Below the pieces are notes generated by a model, which ran no database searches, was not told the origin of the DNA, and was given only the letters and a program-made list of their open reading frames with translations. A stretch of DNA of 28,593 nt from Jaenimonas drosophilae. Taxonomy: Eukaryota > Euglenozoa > Kinetoplastea > Trypanosomatida > Trypanosomatidae. The stretch is from positions 1 to 28,593 of the forward strand of contig JASAON010001444.1 of the NCBI GenBank assembly GCA_030849065.1. Direction: 5' to 3'. Position numbers and translations under genes: made by a program. This document shows, piece after piece, positions 15,664 through 25,078 of this stretch (position 1 is its first letter; every line of letters starts with the position of its first letter).

Positions 15664-18600
15664 CTAATGGGCTTCTGCCGACGGTGGCACCTCCACGGAT
15701 GGTGATGCGGCCTGCGGCCATGCCGAGCGGCGGCGATTGAGCTCACTTGTGCGTAAGACCTCCGGATCGGTACCGAGAGGTGGCTGCAGTGGATCATCCT
15801 CCGCCGCCATGGGCCTACTACGTGCGCGTGACGTTGGCACCGATGCGGGATCTTCTTGCCCCTGCATCCACGCCTCGATGTTGTTGGCGTCTTCGCCAAC
15901 ATTCGGCTGGCTGCTCGGCGGACGTTGGTCGCGCCGGAGCTTCTCCGCGCGCTTTTCGTGGCGCCGAATCGGGTCTGCGGCGGCGGGGCCAAACATCTTC
16001 GGCTCAGGACTTAAATCGCCAATCGCCGACTGATACACACGCGGGAGCACCGTTGCCGGGCTGCGGTCGGCTTCCTCCTCCTCTCCATTCTGTTGTTGCT
16101 GTTGTTGTTGTTGCTCGCTGCCACTGCGCATCGAACGCTGCCGCGACACACTGAGAAGACCGCGATCACGTCCATCCTCGCGTGGGTCGGGCCCACTCAG
16201 CCGGTACGCACCAAAACCATAGCCGTCGTAGCTGAGGTGGAGCTCATCGCATGCCTCACGCGATTGGCGCCACTTCAGCGAGCGCTCAATGATGGCGGCG
16301 CGCTGAGCTCGATTGCGGCGGTAGGCGGCTTGGATGTACGCCGCGGCAAAGTGTGCGGTGGTGGTGTATCGATATGGGGTGAGGGCGAAGACGTCTGTGG
16401 AGACGGCGAGGGGAAGTGAGCTCATGGTGCGCTCCGACAGGCGCCACGCGAGGTCGTAGGACTGTTTGCCCTCCATCTCACGGCTATCGTGAATGGCCAT
16501 GGCAATCACACGTCGTGCTAGCGGAATGAGCACGTCATAGTAGTACATCATGCCACCACGATCGGGTATGTTGTACTCACGGAGGAGGCGGAGGAGCTCC
16601 ACGCGGTTGTGCTTGCGGCTGAGGCCGAGCGGCAGACGTAGCGCCTCGAGGAGGCCGGGGAGGGCGGAAGTCGGAAGAACCAACGTGGCGTTGCGATCCT
16701 TGGCGGCCCACACATCGCGGAAGCGATGAAGGTCAGCGAGACGTGCGATGCTCGCGCGCAATCGCACCGACGTGATGTACTGATCCACCACCACCGCCAT
16801 GTAGAGGGTGATGATCATCCAATAAAAGAGCACCACAATGGGTACGAAGAAGATTGGCACCCAGTTGCTCGTACCACAACGTCCGTCTGAGCTTGTGCAG
16901 CTGCCGTACCCCCTCGTCATGCTCCCGCGCATCATCGCCACCCAGTTCTCCAAGGTGGAGAGGCGGAAGACCATCACCAATGAGTTCACGAAGGTGAGGA
17001 AGTTGTTGTAGGTGCCATCCACGAAGCCACCGTTGGGCACGACGTAGCCCACGAGATGCATGCCAACAATAGCAAAGACATAAACGGCGAGGATGTAGAT
17101 GAGTGAGATGTTGATGAGCCCGGGCACCGACGCGCGGAGAATCTCCTGGAAGAGGCCAAAGTAGGTTGCCACAGGAAGAGGAAGAAGGTCCACCACAACA
17201 AGAATGCGCTGAAGTCGGAGAAGACGAAGGACGTTGACGTTGAAGGGCATGTAGTGGTTGCTCGTGCTGTTGAGGATGATTTGCAGGTAGGAGAGCACCG
17301 TCACGAGGAGATCCCAGCAAAATGAGATGCGTGTGAAGCATCGCTTTCCGTGTGCCACCAGCCGCAACACCACTTCCGCCGTGAAGGCCGCAATGAAGAT
17401 GTACTGCAGCACATCCAGAGTCACCTGCTGGCCGTGAGACATGCCGTACCACTCCAACGACATGGTAAGGGCGTTGCACAGGAGCAAGATGGCCATGATA
17501 AACTCGAACCACCAAAAACACACCACCTTGTGTGTGATGCGGGAGAGCATGCTCTTCATGGGCAGGAGCTGCGGACGTGGGGCGATGGTGAGAACCATGT
17601 TCTGCATTCGGATCCATACCTGATGCTCCAAGGTAACCCCAGACGCTCCCTCTGCCGCGTTCCTCGTTAAGAAGTAGAGGTACACCACCGCGGAGATGAA
17701 GAGTGAGATCAGCACCAGGTGGGAAACATAGTAGTAGGCCACGAAGACCAAGCCGAGGTACGGGTGGCGGTTGCGTCGCATCGCATCCGTCGTTGACCAA
17801 CTATCCACGGCGGAGTACATCACATCCAACCACTCCGCGCCGGTGCTGATCTCGAAGGTGGTGAGAAGACTTTCATAAAAGTTGCGGAAGTTGCGCACGA
17901 CGTGCGTCCACGAGTGACCCGCAGCGACGCAGGTGGCCTCTGTTGCGTACTTGGAACTGGTGCAAAAGTACATCTTCTCCGAGAACATGGAGATGAAGAT
18001 GATGGCCCACACCACATAATTCATCAACATGATGAGGGCCACGTTGGCGAGGAGCGGGACGGACTCCCACAAGGTGCGCGCAATTTCGGCCATGCTGTGG
18101 TTGCTCTCCCAGTAGCGCAGCGGGCCCAGAATACGGAAGAGGCGGAGCGCCTTGAGGTAGCGGCACTTTACATCATCATCCGCCCACGACACGATGGAGA
18201 TGACGACGATGAAGCAATCGAAGATGTTAAGCAGCGACCACATGTAGGCGGTGTTGCGTGGCAGCACCACACCCATGCGCACCCACTTGAGCAGCATCTC
18301 CACCACAAAACACACCGTGAAGATGTCGTCGAGGACGTGGAGGGCCTTGTAGGTGTTGCTGTTGTAGCTGCCACCCATATCGAGATTGCCCGCGTTGCGT
18401 GGTACGTAGCAGGCGAGGCAGATGGTGGCGGCGAAGATGATGATGAGGATCAACGCCTCGAACCACGTGGCATCCACCACCTTCGCAACCGCGACACGCA
18501 CTGGATTCGATGGCGAGAAGATGAAGAGGGAGCGATTCATCCAGTGATCTTCCTCGGCGGACTGATCCAACAATGTCCCGTCGCCCGTCGTCGTGGGCAC

Positions 18601-21600
18601 ACCGCGGCTGTTAACGGCGGCGGTGGCCATCTTGCGCGTGAGGAGCTGATCCTGGCGCTTTTGGTGTGCCAAGAGGTAGGCGAGGGTGGCGCGGCCAACC
18701 TGCTCCTCCCCGACATGCAGGCCGAGGAGCCACTGCTGCAGCTCGAGGGTCTCGAGCATGCGGTGCCACGTGCGCTCCTCCTCGGGAAGATCCTCGCAGG
18801 CGAGGTGCTCAATGGTGTCGTAGAGGAGCATGCCGCAGCCCCAGGCCTGACCGAGCACAGTTTCAACCAACTCACGTGTAGGTGGCATGGCGTGCTCCAG
18901 CTGCAAACGCACATAGCCGAGGAGGGCCTTTAGGACGAGCTGACGTGAGCTGCGCACGGCGGCCATGTGGCAATGCTCCTCGTGGAGCTGATCGGGAGTA
19001 CGCTGCATCACTCCACGTGGGGCGCGAAGAGGCATCTGCTTGTGGGTGTTGCAGTCGAGGCAGCGCTCAAAGGCACGTCGGCCATCGGGTGCGATGATGT
19101 TCTTGAAGCGCAGACGTGGTCCGGGGAGGAGGAGGTGCTCCCACCCACTCGAATCCTCGTCGTGGCGGTTCTGTGAAGCCATCACCTCCTCCTCTTCATC
19201 CTCTTCCTCTTCGACGGAGCGATGCGCTGATCCAGCCATGGCGGAGCTCGGCAAACGTCCTGGTGTCTGGCGCGTCAGCCGCGGGAGCTGCGCCGGCACC
19301 ACACTTCCACCACGACCACCAACCACCTCAGGAACCTCACCGGCGCGACGCAGAGCCGCTGGAGCGGCGGGTGCGGGTGCCACTTCAAGAGCAGGCACGG
19401 CGTGATACTGCCGTGCAAAGCGAAGCTGCGCAGCACCGAGCTGGAGAGATGGGGCGGCGGCACGATCGATGCGGCGGTCGGCGCGTGCGGCGCTCTCCTG
19501 CCGCTCTAAATGGCCGCCAATGTTGATGTAGCGCAATCCTCGCTCCTCCTCCACCACGTCAGAGAGGTGTTCCGCCTCTCCGGCATCCCAGCTTGGCTCA
19601 GCATCCACGTCTTCGGCACCGCCATGTTCTGGCGATTGCGAGCCTACGCGTCGGTCAAAGGCCTCGGCCAGCCGCAGTTGCCGCCGCATATCCTCGTTGA
19701 GGTAGTACACCTCATCAGGGGCAACATCGCGACGCTTGAAGCCGCCATGAATGTGCTTGAAGGACCGCCACACGCTGAAGTCAAACCAGTGAAGGAGTTG
19801 GCCACGACGTGATGATGGCGTGGAGCTGATGATCTCGCCACTCTGCACGGCGGCTTCCTCCTCTGCCCGCTCCGCCTCCTCCAGTTGCCAGGCGGAGGTG
19901 AAGATGGCGATGAAGAGATAGCGAAACACCACCGCCACCAACACCGTCAGAATGAAGTACATCACCGTGTAGCCTCCACGCACACGCATGCCACTCCAGG
20001 TGAGATACAGCCACTCATCTCGATTCACGGAGAAGGCCTGGGCAATGGCGTAGCAGGCGTAGCTGAAGGACTCAAAGCTGCCGCGTGTGTTGTAGTCCGA
20101 CTTGGCGTAGTTTATCCAGCCCATTCGGCTGCCAAAGAAGCTCATGCCGAGAAGGAGCCACATAAACATGTACATGGAGAAGATGATGAGGGCGTAGAGG
20201 ATGTCGGGGGCGGCACGTCGGAGCACACGGAGGACGAGACGAAGTGGCCGGCATGGAATACGTCGCAGGAGTTTCAGGAAGCGCACCCAATTGAAGAGCG
20301 AGATGGTGTTGGCCCGGCTGAAGCCCAGCTGGAAGAGGGAGAGCACGACGAAGGTGCCCTCAATCAGGTAGAGCACATCCGCCGCAAAGGTTGTGGGTCC
20401 GAGGGCAAACACACGCATCAGCAGCTCCACGGTGAAGCAGGCGGAGAAGACGACGGTGATGTAGAAGAGGGCATCTTCCCAGTGGTCGGGCTGCCCATCG
20501 TAGCGGATGGCGTTGAAGACCCCATTGAGGAAGATGAGGAGGTACATGATGTAGCCCAGTGGGGTGATGGGGGCGTGCTCGCGAATGTCTCGCGCCATCT
20601 CCACGGATGAATCGCGCACCATCGGCTTCCAGTCCTGCTGCTCTAATCCACGCGGGTTCTCCGCATCATCGAGATCCATGCGCTTGCCACCGCCGGCGGC
20701 ACCACGACGGCGACGGCGGAGTTGCCGAAGCGCCTCTTCTTCGTAGGCGCTCGTGTACGTGAGGGGCCGCAATCCGTAGCGATGGAGCATCACCTTGTGC
20801 TCCCACAGGTACAGGGTCAGGATGCGCGGATAGCCTTCCGTGGCCATATGCACCATGTTTTGCAGAATATGTACTCGTTCCATGAAGGAGGAGGCCTGAT
20901 GCAGATCGCCGCCTTCGGGATCATTCACGAGCAACGCAGTTGGGCCACTCCGACCACCACCGGCGCCGCTCTGTTTGCTGCGTGTGGTGGACGCACCGGC
21001 CGGCACATCGCCACCTTCTTCACCCTCTGCGGGCAGTCGTACACGTCGCGCGGTACGTGAGTTGCGGGCGCTCTCCAAACGTGCCTGGTTAGGCACCACA
21101 CCGGCCGATTCCTTCGTGAGAACCACCTCATCGCCAGGGTTGCTGATCAAGGACACTGCAGATGCACCTGCAGCAGCATGACTACCTTCTCGCTCCGCAA
21201 TGGATGGACGTGCGAGGATGGTTGGCGGTGCGGCAACATCCGCCGCGCCAGCTTCACCACCTTCTTCTTCATCCTCACCGGGCCGCATGAATTGATCGTA
21301 GAAGCGCAGACCTTCCGCGGCACTCTCCTGACGCACCGCGAAGGGCATCTGCGAAACGGCCGACGCCCCAATCGTGTGTGTAGATGGATGATGCTGAACC
21401 TCGCCAATGCGCCCGCCGAGGGCGAAGCGCTGCACCGAATCACCCCCGCTCACTGGACGCGGTGAGTGAAGAGATGGGGCGGTGGTGGTGATGTACGTCT
21501 TCGCCTGATCCCCATCGGCGGCACCTCGCGCGGAGCTCTCAATGAGATCACGTTGGCGGGTGAGGGAGAGATGAAGCTGCACACGTTGTTCGTCCGTCCA

Positions 21601-24330
21601 GCGAGTGTTGCCAATCGGCTTGCGCAGGGATTCTTCATCCACGGTGAATTGCAGGGCCGGAATCTGGCTGATGGCCTTGACGGCGCCATTGTTGTTGGTG
21701 CTCTTGAGAATGATGCTGTTAACCTGCTCATCCACGTAGTCGCAGGCGTAGTTCTGCGGCACACGGCCCTCAGCGTTGTTGTAGGATGGGTAGTGCGGTA
21801 CGTAACCATCATCATCGCGCTCAACAAAGTCGCGGAGACGTACCTTGGCGTTGATGTGTTGGCGCTGCTCACCCAACATGCGGTCGAAGCGATCAATCTG
21901 CTTGAGCTCGTAGAGGTGGTTGGTCTTCTCCATCTTTTCAATGAAGATGCCCAGGAAGAGCGACGGGATGATCCACGCACATATCAAAATCGTGAAGAAG
22001 TAGTACAAGATGGCCATCACCGCCAGCCCTCCGCTCGTTTCATCGTAGAGACCGGCCCAACCTTGGTTGGTGGCAATCTGAAAAGCGGAGAGCATCGCGT
22101 GGCCAACATCATCAAAGTTCTGAAAGTCGTAGTGCGGGTTGCTGAAGCCCTTCATGCAGGTGTAGCCCTCACTGCATGCGTTGCCCCAGTAAAACCAGAA
22201 GTCGCCGTTGGATTCCGGGCGGCACACAATGTTGGTGATGGCGCCCGTGGCCAAAGACACACAGCGGCTGTGGAGCTCGCCCTTGAAGAGCCGCAGGCCG
22301 AGCAGGCCAAAGAAGAAGATGAAGTACACGAAGAAGATGGTGAGCTGGAGCACACGGTTGGTGGAGCGGAGCACCGACTTGGCCAACAACTTCATGCGGA
22401 TGGGCAAGCGGGTGTAGGTGAGGCACTTAACGCCACGGATGAGCCTCCACGCCGTGAAGTTCCAGAGCTGCTGCCACCACGTACACTCGAGGATCATCAG
22501 GATCAACACCGCCAAATCCAACCAACGCCATGGCGAACGAAGAAAAGAACGCGGGTGCATCACGAGGCCACTGGCGAAGAGCCGGAGAAGGAGCTCCACG
22601 CCCAACATCATGGTGAAGAAGACGTCAGCCCAGAGCATAAATTGCGGCTTGGACATGCCCCCGACGGGGGCGGTGTAGCGTGCCCAGCATGCCTGGAAAA
22701 TGGAGTAGGCCAAGATGGCCAAGAAGATGATGAGCTCCATCACCCAGTGATGCAGAAGGTTGTAGGCCACCACTCGTGGCATCCAACGTGCGGGGAAGAT
22801 GAAGAGGCTCGAGTGCTCCAGCGCAACATCGCGGCGATGAATCTGGTATAGCCAGTTGGCTCGGCTTGCACCGATGCGAAGGAGCTCCTCCGGCACACGC
22901 CCGCCCGTATAGGCCCGCACTTGTAAGGTGGTGTGTGTTGTGGCGATGGCGGCGTTGCGAAGTGGGCCGTTGACGAGCCCACGTGGATCATCGTCAATCA
23001 CCGTGGAGCCTGAGGTGAAGAAGGAGTCATCGTCGGTGTAAATGGCAAAGCGTTCGAGCAACATCTCATCTTCGTTGCGTGGTTGGTGATCCACATCATC
23101 CACGACGTCGGTGATGTCCAGCGCATCGGCACCCGCACGACGGTTGATGTGTTGGTCGGGACAATCCACGAAGAAACGATCAACGGGACGTGAGTGAGAG
23201 AGCGGTATGAGCTCCTCCACATCTACATTCAGTGGTTGATGATTTGGACGACGTTCCACGGGTGCGATGGGCGGACGATCATGCGATCGCACGCTTCGTC
23301 GCGTGGTGCTGTGCTCCGTTGGTGCTACACTACTTCCCGCTGGCCTTAGCTGCCGCTCACTCATGCGGCGTTGAGGCATCGGCATCTCATCCAGCTCCTC
23401 CATCTCCGCCGTTGTTGGTGCCCCATCCACGCGTGATTCCATCTGTTCTCCCACCTCCAGCGCTTCCGGCTTCTGTCGCGCATTTGGCGTTGGCGGGCCG
23501 GACGATGGCGCTCGACGTGGATTGTTGTTGGTGGAGCTTTGCATTCCCGAGTATACGCTCAGCCTGCTACGCCGCTGGAGCAGGTCGGGATGCTCGCTAT
23601 CGGCCAGCTCCACCGTCTCTGCATTGCCAACCTCACATGCAGGAAGCAGCGCTTGTTCCTGAAGTTGTTGTGGCTTCTCTTCTTGTTGTTGCTGTTGTTG
23701 AGGAGGGGGAGATGCACGCTGCAACAGCTCGACGGGTGGGGGTGGGGAGGGAAGCGGAGGTGGAGGTGGCTGCTCAGCGGCGGGCATCGGCGTGGCTGCC
23801 GGTACCACGTCCTCCTCCATCTCATCCGCCACGGTGCTGTAGGGCATCGCCTCCACATCAACATCTTCATCACCATCATCATGGTGGTGCTCTTCCGGGA
23901 GAGGAACCTGCGTGTGTTGCGGTTGCAGCTCCTCTGACGTGTTTGGTGGATGCGAGCTATCGTGGCTGGCCGACGAGGGCGGGTCAGAGAACAAGCGCCG
24001 ATCTGCAGGTTCTTGCTCTTGTTGTGCTTGTTGTGGTTGGTTCTCAGGAACATGAAGAGCAGGTATGTGCTCCAGATCCTCCACCTCATCCTCGCGCTGG
24101 ACGGGTGGTTGTGGTGGCGGTATCGACGGACGCGGGAAGGCGCGTCGGCCCTCCGCCATACTCGCCCACGGTGAGTTTTCTGTTTTGTGCACGAGCGGCA
24201 GCACACCATCGGTGGAGCTCACTGAGGGTGTGGTTGCGCCGCCATACTGCACAGACTGTGGGCGAAGACGTTGCTGGGTTGGGGGTGGTGCCCCACTTGG
24301 TGCCTCAGTGAGCGAGCTACTCTTCTTCAT
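15664..24330 (-). CDS. Four-domain voltage-gated cation channel
   Basis: 2888 residues, ATG at 24330, TAG at 15664. It is the pore subunit of a Cav/Nav/NALCN-type channel, four repeats of six membrane segments. N-terminal about 520 residues are disordered (Pro/Gln/Glu-rich). Domain I is about 525-805, II 1250-1482, III 1945-2230, IV 2265-2530. Voltage sensors: R629/R632/K635, R1350/K1353/R1356, K2060/R2063/R2066, R2369/R2372/R2375. Pore loops: ATNQGWAGLYD, VNRDEWLYL, STGAEWLDVMY, STLENWVAMM; two residues before each Trp stand Q756, D1438, A2165, E2461. The loop before pore I has the family pattern NACSEGYTC...NFDD. A III-IV linker motif, VWIRMQNMVLTIAPRPQ, and a C-terminal IQ motif (I2666-R2677, calmodulin binding) are present. 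Trypanosomes carry a related channel-like protein (FS179) on the flagellum surface; orthology is inferred, not shown. Confidence 0.93.
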   Translation of the reverse strand: MKKSSSLTEAPSGAPPPTQQRLRPQSVQYGGATTPSVSSTDGVLPLVHKTENSPWASMAEGRRAFPRPSIPPPQPPVQREDEVEDLEHIPALHVPENQPQQAQQEQEPADRRLFSDPPSSASHDSSHPPNTSEELQPQHTQVPLPEEHHHDDGDEDVDVEAMPYSTVADEMEEDVVPAATPMPAAEQPPPPPLPSPPPPVELLQRASPPPQQQQQQEEKPQQLQEQALLPACEVGNAETVELADSEHPDLLQRRSRLSVYSGMQSSTNNNPRRAPSSGPPTPNARQKPEALEVGEQMESRVDGAPTTAEMEELDEMPMPQRRMSERQLRPAGSSVAPTEHSTTRRSVRSHDRPPIAPVERRPNHQPLNVDVEELIPLSHSRPVDRFFVDCPDQHINRRAGADALDITDVVDDVDHQPRNEDEMLLERFAIYTDDDSFFTSGSTVIDDDPRGLVNGPLRNAAIATTHTTLQVRAYTGGRVPEELLRIGASRANWLYQIHRRDVALEHSSLFIFPARWMPRVVAYNLLHHWVMELIIFLAILAYSIFQACWARYTAPVGGMSKPQFMLWADVFFTMMLGVELLLRLFASGLVMHPRSFLRSPWRWLDLAVLILMILECTWWQQLWNFTAWRLIRGVKCLTYTRLPIRMKLLAKSVLRSTNRVLQLTIFFVYFIFFFGLLGLRLFKGELHSRCVSLATGAITNIVCRPESNGDFWFYWGNACSEGYTCMKGFSNPHYDFQNFDDVGHAMLSAFQIATNQGWAGLYDETSGGLAVMAILYYFFTILICAWIIPSLFLGIFIEKMEKTNHLYELKQIDRFDRMLGEQRQHINAKVRLRDFVERDDDGYVPHYPSYNNAEGRVPQNYACDYVDEQVNSIILKSTNNNGAVKAISQIPALQFTVDEESLRKPIGNTRWTDEQRVQLHLSLTRQRDLIESSARGAADGDQAKTYITTTAPSLHSPRPVSGGDSVQRFALGGRIGEVQHHPSTHTIGASAVSQMPFAVRQESAAEGLRFYDQFMRPGEDEEEGGEAGAADVAAPPTILARPSIAEREGSHAAAGASAVSLISNPGDEVVLTKESAGVVPNQARLESARNSRTARRVRLPAEGEEGGDVPAGASTTRSKQSGAGGGRSGPTALLVNDPEGGDLHQASSFMERVHILQNMVHMATEGYPRILTLYLWEHKVMLHRYGLRPLTYTSAYEEEALRQLRRRRRGAAGGGKRMDLDDAENPRGLEQQDWKPMVRDSSVEMARDIREHAPITPLGYIMYLLIFLNGVFNAIRYDGQPDHWEDALFYITVVFSACFTVELLMRVFALGPTTFAADVLYLIEGTFVVLSLFQLGFSRANTISLFNWVRFLKLLRRIPCRPLRLVLRVLRRAAPDILYALIIFSMYMFMWLLLGMSFFGSRMGWINYAKSDYNTRGSFESFSYACYAIAQAFSVNRDEWLYLTWSGMRVRGGYTVMYFILTVLVAVVFRYLFIAIFTSAWQLEEAERAEEEAAVQSGEIISSTPSSRRGQLLHWFDFSVWRSFKHIHGGFKRRDVAPDEVYYLNEDMRRQLRLAEAFDRRVGSQSPEHGGAEDVDAEPSWDAGEAEHLSDVVEEERGLRYINIGGHLERQESAARADRRIDRAAAPSLQLGAAQLRFARQYHAVPALEVAPAPAAPAALRRAGEVPEVVGGRGGSVVPAQLPRLTRQTPGRLPSSAMAGSAHRSVEEEEDEEEEVMASQNRHDEDSSGWEHLLLPGPRLRFKNIIAPDGRRAFERCLDCNTHKQMPLRAPRGVMQRTPDQLHEEHCHMAAVRSSRQLVLKALLGYVRLQLEHAMPPTRELVETVLGQAWGCGMLLYDTIEHLACEDLPEEERTWHRMLETLELQQWLLGLHVGEEQVGRATLAYLLAHQKRQDQLLTRKMATAAVNSRGVPTTTGDGTLLDQSAEEDHWMNRSLFIFSPSNPVRVAVAKVVDATWFEALILIIIFAATICLACYVPRNAGNLDMGGSYNSNTYKALHVLDDIFTVCFVVEMLLKWVRMGVVLPRNTAYMWSLLNIFDCFIVVISIVSWADDDVKCRYLKALRLFRILGPLRYWESNHSMAEIARTLWESVPLLANVALIMLMNYVVWAIIFISMFSEKMYFCTSSKYATEATCVAAGHSWTHVVRNFRNFYESLLTTFEISTGAEWLDVMYSAVDSWSTTDAMRRNRHPYLGLVFVAYYYVSHLVLISLFISAVVYLYFLTRNAAEGASGVTLEHQVWIRMQNMVLTIAPRPQLLPMKSMLSRITHKVVCFWWFEFIMAILLLCNALTMSLEWYGMSHGQQVTLDVLQYIFIAAFTAEVVLRLVAHGKRCFTRISFCWDLLVTVLSYLQIILNSTSNHYMPFNVNVLRLLRLQRILVVVDLLPLPVATYFGLFQEILRASVPGLINISLIYILAVYVFAIVGMHLVGYVVPNGGFVDGTYNNFLTFVNSLVMVFRLSTLENWVAMMRGSMTRGYGSCTSSDGRCGTSNWVPIFFVPIVVLFYWMIITLYMAVVVDQYITSVRLRASIARLADLHRFRDVWAAKDRNATLVLPTSALPGLLEALRLPLGLSRKHNRVELLRLLREYNIPDRGGMMYYYDVLIPLARRVIAMAIHDSREMEGKQSYDLAWRLSERTMSSLPLAVSTDVFALTPYRYTTTAHFAAAYIQAAYRRNRAQRAAIIERSLKWRQSREACDELHLSYDGYGFGAYRLSGPDPREDGRDRGLLSVSRQRSMRSGSEQQQQQQQQNGEEEEADRSPATVLPRVYQSAIGDLSPEPKMFGPAAADPIRRHEKRAEKLRRDQRPPSSQPNVGEDANNIEAWMQGQEDPASVPTSRARSRPMAAEDDPLQPPLGTDPEVLRTSELNRRRSAWPQAASPSVEVPPSAEAH
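16094..16113. repeat. GTT-type repeat coding poly-Gln in the channel tail
   Basis: TTG/CAA units read as Gln in the C-terminal cytoplasmic tail of the channel, downstream of the IQ motif. Confidence 0.8.
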
Positions 24331-24339
24331 GCCGCAGTG

Positions 24340-24364
24340 CTGTTAATGAAGAGATGAGATGCTA
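24340..24364 (-). promoter_or_regulatory. Putative trans-splice acceptor of the channel gene
   Basis: Minus-strand CATCTCATCTCTTCATTAACAG ends with AG at 24341-24340, only nine bases before the ATG. An upstream alternative is GCCTTCGTTTCTTATACATAG near 24400. If the nearer site is used, the leader is exceptionally short apart from the spliced leader itself. Confidence 0.35.
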
Positions 24365-24425
24365 GGGCGGAGAGAGTACAGGTCGCTAGAAGCTTCTATG
24401 TATAAGAAACGAAGGCTCGTAGGAA

Positions 24426-24449
24426 CACCAACAACAACAACAACAACAC
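24426..24449. repeat. AAC trinucleotide repeat, opposite orientation to coding copies
   Basis: About seven AAC units on the plus strand; on the transcribed strand this is GTT, the orientation never seen as a long run inside the coding regions. Confidence 0.85.
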
Positions 24450-24987
24450 ACAGGGCACTGCCACAACTCTAAGTTTGATGTTGTTTTGATGCCGGTATTT
24501 GTGTGTGTTGTGAGTTCGTTAGGCCTTAACTACGTCAGAAGAGAATCTTCTCGTGGATGAGCTGCGAGCTGGTGTAGCCACACGATGCGCTGCTGCCGCG
24601 TCGAGTGAGTTTGTGCTCCGCAACAAATAAAGAAGAAGTTTTGTGTGTATGTATGAGTGAGCTACAACAATAACCAACACACGCCTCGTCCGTCTTGCCA
24701 CAATGATGGCCGACGAGGTGAGTAACTGTGTTGTGTGTGTTGGTCTGCGTGTGTTGTGGAGTGCGTGCAACCAACACGCCTCCCCTAATCCACGTCTAAA
24801 CACTTCAAGATTGATGCATGAAGAAAAAAAATGAGGTAGAGGCAGAAGTGAAAAGTCGTAGCACCACATCCATCATGATGGCCGCAGGCACACACACACA
24901 CAACTCGAGTGAATCCGATACCAACTTGAGTTGTAGTGGATGAAAGCACAAAGAACCTCACCAGACAATCTAAATCTAGTATCCACG

Positions 24988-25022
24988 CACACACACACAC
25001 ACACACAGACGTACGTACGTAC
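24988..25022. repeat. CA run adjoining an ACGT tetranucleotide run
   Basis: About ten CA units (24988-25007) followed by three and a half ACGT units (25009-25022). The ACGT part is self-complementary. It lies about 60 bases downstream of the POC1 stop codon, so it is probably in its 3' UTR. Confidence 0.85.
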
Positions 25023-25078
25023 CAAGGTTGTGTGTGCGTGTTCGTGAAGGATTTACACCTAAACAACACCAACAATCA

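Larger units (their letters stand above)
24331..25078. other. Gap between the POC1 and channel genes
   Basis: Holds the presumed 3' UTR of POC1 and the leader of the channel gene. Repeats: CAA run 24426-24449, CA runs 24889-24902 and 24988-25007, and an ACGT tetranucleotide run 25009-25022. Minus-strand frames here (up to 116 codons) are repeat-driven and not called. No RNA gene was recognised. Confidence 0.5.

Noticed and set aside
21466..22851. 461-codon plus-strand frame antisense to the channel
   Set aside because: A mirror of the channel coding sequence caused by codon bias; it has no domain of its own, and every supported gene is on the minus strand.
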